Translations under genes and position numbers: made by a program
Notes under the pieces: model-generated
Databases searched by the model: none
Seen by the model: the letters and a program-made list of their open reading frames with translations, nothing else
What the model was told of the DNA's origin: nothing
Assembly (NCBI GenBank): GCA_013214885.1
Contig: JABSRS010000164.1
Coordinates: forward strand, 1-7,064
DNA length: 7,064 nt
Direction: 5' to 3'
Origin: Gammaproteobacteria bacterium
Lineage (GTDB): Bacteria > Pseudomonadota > Gammaproteobacteria > Enterobacterales > Psychrobiaceae
In this document: in pieces, positions 1 through 5,645 of the stretch
Layout: the number at the start of each line of letters is the position of its first letter
Position numbering within the stretch: the stretch's first letter is position 1

Positions 1-275
1 TGCTCATCGGTTAGTTTGGCATCAGCAATTGCTTGGGCCATCGCGATATAGGTATAAGCAGAAGCTTTACCCATAAAACGCAATGCTTTACGGTCAACAA
101 ACTCGCTAGGTTCGATATTAATATCGCCCCAGACGTGACTGCGCAATCCTATATCTTCAAATTGTTGCGAATAACTAATACCGCTTTTACCGGTTTTTAA
201 TGACTCAGTAACTTCCTTAACATCGTTACCAATACTCGATACGATACCTATGCCTGTAATAACTGCGCGTTTCAT
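1..275 (-). CDS. fabB: 3-oxoacyl-[ACP] synthase I (FabB), N-terminal part, truncated by window edge
   Basis: FabB is the cytoplasmic beta-ketoacyl-ACP synthase I. It condenses malonyl-ACP with acyl-ACP and is needed to elongate cis-unsaturated intermediates. Ninety-one codons are visible on the minus strand. They begin MKRAVITGIGIVSSIGN, essentially the E. coli FabB start, and continue with KSGISYSQQFEDIGLRSHVWG and DRKALRFMGKAS, all hallmarks of the family's N-terminal thiolase-fold half. The catalytic Cys-His-His residues lie beyond the left edge and cannot be checked. The ATG at 275-273 is chosen because the protein matches the family from residue 1 and an AGGA Shine-Dalgarno (complement of 282-285) sits seven bases upstream. 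It is transcribed divergently from mnmC, the same neighbour relation as in E. coli. FabF is the main alternative, but the opening MKRAVITG and RSHVWG favour FabB. Confidence 0.95.
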   Translation of the reverse strand, partial: MKRAVITGIGIVSSIGNDVKEVTESLKTGKSGISYSQQFEDIGLRSHVWGDINIEPSEFVDRKALRFMGKASAYTYIAMAQAIADAKLTDE

Positions 276-323
276 GTTAAATCCTGTCTTTATAATGGCT
301 TGTGGTTATTGTAATAATATTTT

Positions 324-335
324 CACTACGTAGTG
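324..335. promoter_or_regulatory. Perfect 12-bp palindrome in the fabB/mnmC divergent region, candidate operator
   Basis: CACTACGTAGTG is a perfect inverted repeat. It sits 49 bp upstream of the fabB start codon and 59 bp upstream of the mnmC start. On the fabB strand it is followed at once by an AT-rich stretch (TATTAT, then TACAAT, complement of 308-319) that could hold a -10 box, so a bound protein could block fabB transcription. In E. coli, fabB is controlled by FadR and by the TetR-family repressor FabR, which bind palindromes. I cannot match this site to either consensus, so the operator role and any regulator are inference. An 8-bp palindrome, TTGATCAA (343-350), lies nearby. No intrinsic terminator is seen between the genes. 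Confidence 0.35.
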
Positions 336-357
336 GTCAGCTTTGATCAATTAATGA

Positions 358-363
358 GATAAT
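358..363 (+). promoter_or_regulatory. Possible mnmC -10 box
   Basis: GATAAT differs from the TATAAT consensus at one base and lies 30 bp upstream of the TTG start of mnmC, which would leave a short leader. No convincing -35 hexamer stands 16-18 bp upstream, so the call rests on the -10 match and position alone. Confidence 0.25.
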
Positions 364-393
364 AGCACCGATCTTGTTGATGGAACTAAACTT

Positions 394-2409
394 TTGCCAC
401 ATAAAATAATCTCTGCCCAGCTTTGTTGGAATAATAAAGGCGAGCCTTACTCTGAACTGTTCGATGATGTTTACTTTACTAGTGACAATGAGTTAGAACA
501 AGCTCGTGATGTTTTTATTAGCCACAATAATTTAGAACAGCGGTGGCAACAATGCCACCAAACATTTTATGTCATTGCAGAAACAGGTTTTGGCTGTGGG
601 CTAAACTTTTTGGCGACCTGCCAAGCATTTGAATCATTCAAACGAGAAAATCCTACTCATCAACTCAAACATTTATATTTTATTAGTTTTGAAAAACACC
701 CTTTAACCCTCGCTGATTTAAAAAATGTCCATCAACGATGGCCGCAATTAACACCTTATGCTAACCATTTACAGCAACGATACCCCCAAGCAGTGGCGGG
801 TTGTCATCGCCTAAATTTTGAGGTTGGCCATGGCGAAGTTATATTGGATTTATGGCTCGGTGATATTACTGAGACGCTCCCCCAAGTCAGTTCCCCCGCT
901 CACGGGCTAATTGACACTTGGTTTTTAGACGGTTTTTCACCCAGCAAAAATCCCGCAATGTGGCATGACTCGCTGTATTTAAAGATGGCAAAAATCACCA
1001 AGGATCAGGCTAATTTAACCACATTTAGCGCCACCGCCGATGTTCAAACAGGATTACAACGCCACGGTTTTTCAATAAATAAAGTTAAAGGCCTTGGTAA
1101 TAAACCACCAATTTTGACAGCGAGCTTTAGCCGGCGCCATGCAAACTCGACCACGCCAAGCTGGTATTATCGACCGCCAGGACAGGCAATAAAAGAAGTG
1201 ACGATTGTTGGCGGTGGGATTGCTAGTGCCGCCCTATGCTTGGCATTAGCAAAACGTGGCATCAATATCACATTAGTGTGTAGTGACAGTAAACTGGCGT
1301 TAGGTGCGTCGGGTAATCGCCAAGGTGGTTTTTATCCCCTGATAAACTCTCAACACGACTATTTAAGCCAGTTATACAGCCAGGCTTTTTTCTATACCCG
1401 CCAAACATTGCTGCCGCTTAGAGCACAAGGATATGCCTTTAGTGGTGAGTTTTGCGGGGTATTGCAGTTAGCCTATCAAGATAAATTACGCCAACGTTTT
1501 GAGAAAATCATTAGCAATGGTGCTTTTCCCAATGAATTTGTCCACATGCTAGACCCTGTTCAAGCAAGTCAAGTCGCTGGAGTGTCGGTACCACATCAGG
1601 CGCTTTATTACCCAGATGGTGCTTGGTTAAGCCCTAGAGAAATCACTATGGCACTGATTGAAAAAGCCAAAACGCTAACTAGTATCAAGATTACATTTGA
1701 TACCACAGTAGACAAATTTGAATATGTCGATCAACAATGGCAACTCGAGACCAACCAAGGTCAATTAATAGCATCTCATTTAATTTTGGCGAACGGTCAT
1801 CAATTAACCAAATTTAAACAAACCAAAAATCTTGCCTTATACCAAACCAGTGGCCAAGTAAGCCATATTGACACCACGCGTGAGCTGCGCTCACTTAAAA
1901 CGGTACTCTGCTATCAAGGCTACTTAACGCCAGAGCACCAAGAACAACATTGTATTGGTGCTAGCTTTGAGCGTGACAAAGTTAATGATAATTTAACCGA
2001 GTGTGAACAACATGAAAATATTAGTAAATTGCTTGATTGCACTAACTCCAGTGCTTGGGCGCAATCAATAACCCCAATTGCAATAATGGGTAAGGTTGGG
2101 ATTAGATTAAGTGCAAAAGATCATTTACCGATGGTCGGCGCGATCCCTAATGCTCAACAAACAGCGATTGACTATCACGACTTAAGGCGAGGAAAACCTG
2201 CCACCAAATATCAAAACGCCCCTCATTACCCTAATTTATATTTACTCGGCGCTTTAGGCTCGCGTGGTTTATGTTCGGCGACATATTTAGCTGAAATACT
2301 TGCCTGTCAGTTAACTGGCCAGCCGCAACCTATTTCGCAAGCATTATTAAATCAACTTAATCCGAACCGTTATTGGATTAAACAATTAAAAGCAGGTCAT
2401 GAAATATAA
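394..2409 (+). CDS. mnmC: Bifunctional tRNA (mnm5s2U34) methyltransferase / FAD-dependent cmnm5s2U34 oxidoreductase MnmC
   Basis: MnmC finishes the 5-methylaminomethyl group on wobble uridine 34 of several tRNAs in the cytoplasm. An FAD domain removes carboxymethyl from cmnm5(s2)U to give nm5(s2)U, and a SAM-dependent domain then methylates it. The 671-residue length is close to the 668 of E. coli. The methyltransferase domain (about 1-250) shows the family opening FDDVYFTSDNELEQARDVF, the SAM loop ETGFGCGLNF (63-72) and DGFSPSKNPAMW (179-190) with its conserved Asp. A linker near 250-265 leads to the oxidoreductase domain, with the dinucleotide-binding IVGGGIASAA (271-280), GASGNRQGGFYP (304-314) and a late FAD segment LLGALGSRGL (617-626). 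Both halves look intact. The TTG at 394-396 is the only usable in-frame start after the stop at 355-357, and it gives an N terminus aligned with the family. GGA at 382-384 is a weak Shine-Dalgarno. The gene is divergent from fabB. Confidence 0.96.
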   Translation: MPHKIISAQLCWNNKGEPYSELFDDVYFTSDNELEQARDVFISHNNLEQRWQQCHQTFYVIAETGFGCGLNFLATCQAFESFKRENPTHQLKHLYFISFEKHPLTLADLKNVHQRWPQLTPYANHLQQRYPQAVAGCHRLNFEVGHGEVILDLWLGDITETLPQVSSPAHGLIDTWFLDGFSPSKNPAMWHDSLYLKMAKITKDQANLTTFSATADVQTGLQRHGFSINKVKGLGNKPPILTASFSRRHANSTTPSWYYRPPGQAIKEVTIVGGGIASAALCLALAKRGINITLVCSDSKLALGASGNRQGGFYPLINSQHDYLSQLYSQAFFYTRQTLLPLRAQGYAFSGEFCGVLQLAYQDKLRQRFEKIISNGAFPNEFVHMLDPVQASQVAGVSVPHQALYYPDGAWLSPREITMALIEKAKTLTSIKITFDTTVDKFEYVDQQWQLETNQGQLIASHLILANGHQLTKFKQTKNLALYQTSGQVSHIDTTRELRSLKTVLCYQGYLTPEHQEQHCIGASFERDKVNDNLTECEQHENISKLLDCTNSSAWAQSITPIAIMGKVGIRLSAKDHLPMVGAIPNAQQTAIDYHDLRRGKPATKYQNAPHYPNLYLLGALGSRGLCSATYLAEILACQLTGQPQPISQALLNQLNPNRYWIKQLKAGHEI

Positions 2410-2509
2410 GCTTACCTTTTACCTCAACGAGATATTTGCATTTTGTGCCAAATTCAATAAACTGCCATTAATCGTTCAGGTTTCACTCAACGCAAGCAGA
2501 GCCTCATGA
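2399..2509 (+). other. Doubtful 36-codon ORF bridging mnmC and the binding-protein gene
   Basis: An ATG at 2399 overlaps the last codons of mnmC in another frame and reads 36 codons (MKYKLTFYLNEIFAFCAK...) to a TGA at 2507-2509, which overlaps the ATG of the next gene as ATGA. AGCAGG precedes it, but only two bases separate AGG from ATG, which is tight for a Shine-Dalgarno. The peptide has no recognisable domain. It could be a coupling ORF for the downstream gene, which has no good ribosome-binding site of its own, or it could be chance. The 96 bp between the two genes otherwise hold no terminator or clear promoter that I can see. Confidence 0.15.
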
Positions 2510-3213
2510 AATATTTTCTAGGTCTATTTTTAACAATATTAATCACACCACTCAATGCCGCGAGTGAGTCAGGCTTTTTTGTTTTAAATACTTGGCTCTC
2601 ACCCAATTTACAATATGCTAAAAAAAATCCGACCAATGAGTTAATTAAGGATGCCTTTAAGCGCCTAAACATCGATTTGACTATCGATGTAAAACCACCA
2701 GAACGATCAATCAGAGAAGACAATAATGGTATTGTTGATGGTGAATTTATGCGCATCGCGACAATTAGTGAATTCTATCCCAATTTACTCAAGGTGCCGC
2801 AGCGGATTGGTCACTTACAATTTGTAGCTTTTAGTCACAATAAGGACATTGATTTGACCAATGGCTGGTCAGCATTAGCTGATTACAAAATTGGCTATGT
2901 CACAGGCTGGAAGATTGTCGAAAAAAATATTGCTCACTTTAAGCATAGTTACCCTGTTGGCAATGCTGAAACTATGTTTAACATGCTGGCATCAAAGCGC
3001 TTCGACGTTATTGTGTATAGCAAAAACAAAGGGCTCGAAATAATCGATCACAAAGGATTGACCAAAATAAAGTTAATCAATCCCCCCTTGTCCAAGCAAG
3101 CGATGTTTTTATTTGTTCACCAAAAACACCGCGCACTGATCCCAAAAATTAATCAAGCTTTGATAGACACATCGATCTCACACAAATTGGCAGGATCAAA
3201 AATCACATTGTGA
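2506..3213 (+). CDS. Orphan periplasmic solute-binding protein (SBP_bac_3-like)
   Basis: The 235-residue protein has a Sec signal peptide (MKYFLGLFLTILITPLNA, likely cleaved between 18 and 19) and then a single type-II periplasmic-binding fold. Visible family-style motifs are PPERS (64-68), DGEFMR (78-83), the second-lobe segment YKIGYVTGWKIVEKN (127-141) and RFDVIVYSKNKG (165-176), in the pattern of amino-acid-type extracellular binding domains. At about 217 mature residues it is a complete, compact member. No ABC permease or ATPase and no histidine kinase or diguanylate cyclase domain lies nearby, so ligand and partner are unknown. Such orphan proteins are frequent in Alteromonadales. The ATG at 2506 is chosen because it gives a proper signal peptide, although the upstream AGAG is a poor Shine-Dalgarno. 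Its 3' end overlaps a minus-strand lipoprotein frame by 18 bp. Confidence 0.8.
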   Translation: MKYFLGLFLTILITPLNAASESGFFVLNTWLSPNLQYAKKNPTNELIKDAFKRLNIDLTIDVKPPERSIREDNNGIVDGEFMRIATISEFYPNLLKVPQRIGHLQFVAFSHNKDIDLTNGWSALADYKIGYVTGWKIVEKNIAHFKHSYPVGNAETMFNMLASKRFDVIVYSKNKGLEIIDHKGLTKIKLINPPLSKQAMFLFVHQKHRALIPKINQALIDTSISHKLAGSKITL

Positions 3214-3428
3214 CAATGCCATCGGTTTCTGTGCGGCCATAGCACAACCTCGGGTTCCATCTGTTGCGGCTTTGCATTGCTTGAGCATTTCTTTGTGACT
3301 TGGAGCAAATTTAGCCAATACTTTACTGACATGCCCAACAACCTTGTCGCAGTCGCTAATAGGAACTGAGACCGCTTCACTACAAGCGGTTAAGCCAACA
3401 AACGCAAGAAAGTCATTTGTTTAACCAA
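3196..3428 (-). pseudogene. Small cysteine-rich lipoprotein gene, apparently frameshifted in its signal peptide
   Basis: A minus-strand frame runs from 3420 to a TGA at 3198-3196, 74 sense codons. It reads FLAFVGLTACSEAVSV (in-frame residues 4-19), a textbook lipobox (LTAC) after a hydrophobic stretch. Four more cysteines follow, in DCD, QCK, GCA and QCD contexts at in-frame residues 24, 49, 59 and 72, so two disulfides are possible. It ends QCDF. The frame has a TAA directly upstream (3423-3421) and no ATG, GTG or TTG before the lipobox. The neighbouring frame supplies TTG (3428-3426) or ATG (3416-3414) and reads VKQMT just before. Adding one T to the TTT run (AAA at 3409-3411 on the plus strand) would join them into MVKQMTFLAFVGLTAC. 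I read this as a recent frameshift or a sequencing error. Function is unknown. The Ser after the lipidated Cys would favour the outer membrane. Confidence 0.6.
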
Positions 3429-3464
3429 TAATATTTCTGATAAAAAGCACCATACTCTATGTTT

Positions 3465-3478
3465 TAAATCATGATTTA
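3465..3478. promoter_or_regulatory. Perfect 14-bp palindrome at the -35 region of upp, candidate operator
   Basis: TAAATCATGATTTA is a perfect inverted repeat. Its right half covers the position expected for the -35 element of the upp promoter (3471-3476 with a 17-bp spacer), where the sequence ATGATT is a poor -35 match. A poor -35 overlapped by a dyad is the usual arrangement for either an activator or a repressor site. It does not resemble the PurR box. The bound protein, if any, is unknown. Confidence 0.35.
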
Positions 3479-3489
3479 TCTGATCAACA

Positions 3490-3504
3490 GGCGTATAATA
3501 CGCC
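3490..3504 (+). promoter_or_regulatory. upp promoter -10 region inside a 15-bp inverted repeat
   Basis: A consensus TATAAT at 3494-3499 lies 40 bp upstream of the upp start codon and is the clearest promoter element in the window. It is embedded in GGCGTATAATACGCC, a perfect inverted repeat of 7-bp arms around one central base. The symmetry may be chance around the -10 box, or it may be an operator. Initiation is expected near 3505-3507. Two genes, upp and uraA, would be transcribed from here to the terminator after 5465. Confidence 0.7.
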
Positions 3505-3512
3505 AAATTTTG
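3505..3512 (+). promoter_or_regulatory. upp initially transcribed sequence, possible UTP-sensitive slippage start
   Basis: The bases 6-8 after the -10 box begin AAATTTTG. In E. coli, pyrBI starts AATTTG, and upp and codBA start with GA plus a T run. In those genes high UTP causes reiterative U addition and abortive release, so expression falls when pyrimidines are plentiful. The resemblance in sequence and position suggests the same control here. The four-base T run makes slippage plausible, but the exact start site is inferred. Confidence 0.4.
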
Positions 3513-3530
3513 TTAGTCCTGTCCATTGTT

Positions 3531-3534
3531 GGAG
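3531..3534 (+). promoter_or_regulatory. Shine-Dalgarno that fixes the upp start
   Basis: GGAG stands five bases before the ATG at 3540. The frame is open further upstream to an ATG at 3471, but that ATG lies upstream of the -10 box and its extra 23 residues are absent from the family. The ribosome-binding site therefore settles the start at 3540. Confidence 0.85.
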
Positions 3535-3539
3535 TTATT

Positions 3540-4166
3540 ATGAAAGTCGTAGAAGTAAATCATCCTCTTATCAAACACAAATTAGGCCTAATGCGTGAAG
3601 CCGACATCAGCACTAAACGTTTTAGGGAGTTAGCATCGGAAGTTGGTTGTTTATTAACTTATGAAGCTTCTAAAGATTTTGAACTTGAAACTAAAATAAT
3701 CAATAGCTGGAATGGCGAAATCCAAGTTGAGCAAATCAAGGGTAAAAAAGTAACTGTCGTGCCTATTCTACGTGCAGGACTTGGCATGATGGATGGCGTT
3801 CTTGAGCTTATCCCTAGTGCTCGTATTTCAGTGGTTGGGATCTACCGCAACGAAGAAACTCTTGAGCCTGTTGTTTACTTTGAGAAGTTAGTTGGCCAAA
3901 TTGATGAGCGTATCGCGTTAGTTATCGATCCGATGTTGGCAACTGGTGGTTCGATGATCGCCACTATCGACCTGTTAAAAGAGCGCGGCTGTAAGCAAAT
4001 TAAAGCCTTAGTATTGGTTGCTGCGCCTGAAGGGATTGCAGCAATGGAGAAAGTTCATCCCGATGTTGAACTTTACACTGCTTCGATTGATGATTGTCTT
4101 AATGACGCAGGTTATATTTTACCTGGTCTTGGCGATGCGGGTGATAAGATTTTCGGCACCAAATAA
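3540..4166 (+). CDS. upp: Uracil phosphoribosyltransferase
   Basis: Upp is the cytoplasmic salvage enzyme that joins uracil and PRPP to make UMP and pyrophosphate. From the ATG at 3540 the protein is 208 residues, the same length as E. coli Upp, and begins [19 protein letters not shown] as the family does. Key segments are ILRAGLGM (76-83), the PRPP-binding loop [14 protein letters not shown] (126-139) and the C-terminal uracil-binding region [12 protein letters not shown] (191-202), ending KIFGTK. All look intact. It is the first gene of a two-gene operon: uraA starts 19 bp after its stop, with no terminator between. Regulation probably acts at the promoter, which has a consensus -10, nearby palindromes and a pyrimidine-type start sequence. 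Confidence 0.98.
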   Translation: MKVVEVNHPLIKHKLGLMREADISTKRFRELASEVGCLLTYEASKDFELETKIINSWNGEIQVEQIKGKKVTVVPILRAGLGMMDGVLELIPSARISVVGIYRNEETLEPVVYFEKLVGQIDERIALVIDPMLATGGSMIATIDLLKERGCKQIKALVLVAAPEGIAAMEKVHPDVELYTASIDDCLNDAGYILPGLGDAGDKIFGTK

Positions 4167-4185
4167 CTAGAACAATAGGTAGATT

Positions 4186-5445
4186 ATGGAAGTTAACACT
4201 ACAGGACAAACACCTGGCTCGCTGTTAAAAGAAATCTTAACAGGCAGCCAAATGTTGTTTGTTGCTTTTGGGGCACTGGTCTTAATGCCGTTGCTAACAG
4301 GATTAGATCCTAACGTCGCATTATGTACCGCAGGTATTGGTACCTTATTATTTCAATTAGTGACCAAAGGACAAGTGCCAGTATTTTTGGCTTCTTCATT
4401 TGCCTTTATTGCACCCATTATGTACGGAACCCAAACTTGGGGCATTCCTACCACTATGGGCGCGTTAATGATTGTTGGCGCAGTTTACGCCCTCTTTAGT
4501 GGCATAATTAAAATGCGTGGCGTTGGCTTTATCCACAAATACTTGCCGCCAATTGTTACTGGCCCAATCATCATGGTGATTGGCTTGTCACTCGCTCCAT
4601 ATGCTGTTCATATGGCATTGGGTCGTACGGGTGATGGCTCAGTTCAGTTGTTTGATCAATCATTGGCATTAAGCATTTCCTTACCAGCATTAATTACCAC
4701 CTTATTAGTCGCTGCGTTTAGTAAAGGATTTATGCGTTTAGTGCCTATTTTGGCGGGTATCGTCGTTGGTTATAGCTTGTCGCTTTATCATGGCATCGTT
4801 GATTTCTCACCCGTGACAAACGCCCAGTGGTTAGCAATGCCTAATTTTACCGCGCCAGAGTTTAAGCTGGAAGCTATTATCTACATGTTGCCTGTTGCAT
4901 TGGCTCCTGCGATAGAACACATCGGTGATGTGTTGGCGATTAGCTCAGCTACTGGTAAGGATTACTTGAAAAAGCCTGGTCTGCACCGTACGCTGTTAGG
5001 TGATGGTATCGCCACCACTGCGGCATCGTTACTTGGTGGTCCACCTAATACGACGTACTCAGAAGTTACAGGAGCGGTAATACTAACTAAATCCTTTAAT
5101 CCACGGATCATGACATGGGCTGCTATTACCGCAATCATTATGGCATTTGTGGGTAAGCTTGGTGCCCTACTTCAAACTATTCCTGGTGTGGTGATGGGCG
5201 GGATCATGATGCTATTGTTCGGCCTAATTGCCAGTGTTGGTTTAGGTAGCATGGTTAAAGCCAAGGTCGATTTCGAACAACCGCGTAATTTCATTATCTT
5301 TGCTATTGTCTTAGTCTTTGGGATTGGCGGCATGGCCTTAAACTTTGGTGGTTACAATATCCAAGGGATTAGCTTATGTGCGCTAGTTGCTATTGTCCTT
5401 AACCTGGTTTTACCTCGAGAAGAATCAGCTCAAGAGCAGTCATAA
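4186..5445 (+). CDS. uraA: Uracil permease, NCS2 family proton symporter
   Basis: UraA carries uracil across the inner membrane with protons and supplies the substrate for Upp, encoded just upstream. The 419-residue protein is close to the 429 of E. coli UraA. It is hydrophobic throughout, with segments consistent with the family's 14 helices in two inverted seven-helix repeats. Substrate-site landmarks are present: AEH-type Glu244 in PAIEHIGD (241-248) and Glu293 in GGPPNTTYSEVTG (284-296). These correspond to Glu241 and Glu290, which contact uracil in the E. coli structure. KPGLHRTLLGDG (263-274) is another family segment. The ATG at 4186 follows AGG (4177-4179) with a six-base spacer. A xanthine or purine NCS2 permease is the alternative, but the upp linkage makes uracil most likely. 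Confidence 0.95.
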   Translation: MEVNTTGQTPGSLLKEILTGSQMLFVAFGALVLMPLLTGLDPNVALCTAGIGTLLFQLVTKGQVPVFLASSFAFIAPIMYGTQTWGIPTTMGALMIVGAVYALFSGIIKMRGVGFIHKYLPPIVTGPIIMVIGLSLAPYAVHMALGRTGDGSVQLFDQSLALSISLPALITTLLVAAFSKGFMRLVPILAGIVVGYSLSLYHGIVDFSPVTNAQWLAMPNFTAPEFKLEAIIYMLPVALAPAIEHIGDVLAISSATGKDYLKKPGLHRTLLGDGIATTAASLLGGPPNTTYSEVTGAVILTKSFNPRIMTWAAITAIIMAFVGKLGALLQTIPGVVMGGIMMLLFGLIASVGLGSMVKAKVDFEQPRNFIIFAIVLVFGIGGMALNFGGYNIQGISLCALVAIVLNLVLPREESAQEQS

Positions 5446-5464
5446 TACCAATTTCGTTAAATTA

Positions 5465-5500
5465 AAAAAGGCCGCAAGCTTTAAAATTTGCGGCCTTTTT
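5465..5500 (+). terminator. Intrinsic terminator after upp-uraA
   Basis: Two 13-base arms, AAAAAGGCCGCAA (5465-5477) and TTGCGGCCTTTTT (5488-5500), pair perfectly around a ten-base loop. The GC-rich core GGCCGC and the closing T run are classic for Rho-independent termination. It begins 20 bp after the uraA stop. The A run on the left arm makes it potentially bidirectional, but no gene converges on it here. Confidence 0.95.
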
Positions 5501-5608
5501 CGCTGTTAGGTGCTAATAAACAGCAGCCAAGTTAAGCATTAATAAGTAGATTGAGCTAAGTGCCAACCACACAAAACTAATGTCCAAGCATATTATGTCA
5601 AGATCAGT

Positions 5609-5614
5609 TACAAT
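5609..5614 (+). promoter_or_regulatory. Possible mltD -10 box
   Basis: TACAAT differs from TATAAT at one base and lies 31 bp before the TTG start of mltD. No good -35 hexamer is visible at 16-18 bp. Because a strong terminator isolates mltD from uraA, a promoter must lie in the 145 bp between them, and this is the best candidate I see. The rest of that gap shows no RNA gene or repeat. Confidence 0.3.
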
Positions 5615-5645
5615 AGCCGCTATTTTTCGTTAACGAGTGGCTATT

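Noticed and set aside
2487..2756. Minus-strand 89-codon open frame across the start of the binding-protein gene
   Set aside because: It is antisense to a gene with a proper signal peptide and family motifs. The peptide has no recognisable domain and is best read as a shadow frame.
3153..3380. Minus-strand 75-codon open frame beginning MKRSQFLL
   Set aside because: It is a shifted frame of the lipoprotein gene. The alternative frame has the lipobox, the ordered cysteines and a natural end, and this one has none of them.
3371..3390. Hairpin ACCGCTT / AAGCGGT with a six-base loop as a terminator
   Set aside because: There is no T run on either side, and it falls inside the lipobox-coding part of the lipoprotein frame, so it is probably a coding coincidence.
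3471..3539. Upstream extension of upp by 23 residues from an ATG at 3471
   Set aside because: That ATG is upstream of the -10 box, and the extra residues are not part of the family. GGAG before 3540 and the 208-residue length fix the later start.
5580..5633. 17-codon plus-strand ORF ending just before mltD, as a leader peptide
   Set aside because: It has no Shine-Dalgarno and no regulatory codon pattern, and it would start upstream of the likely promoter.
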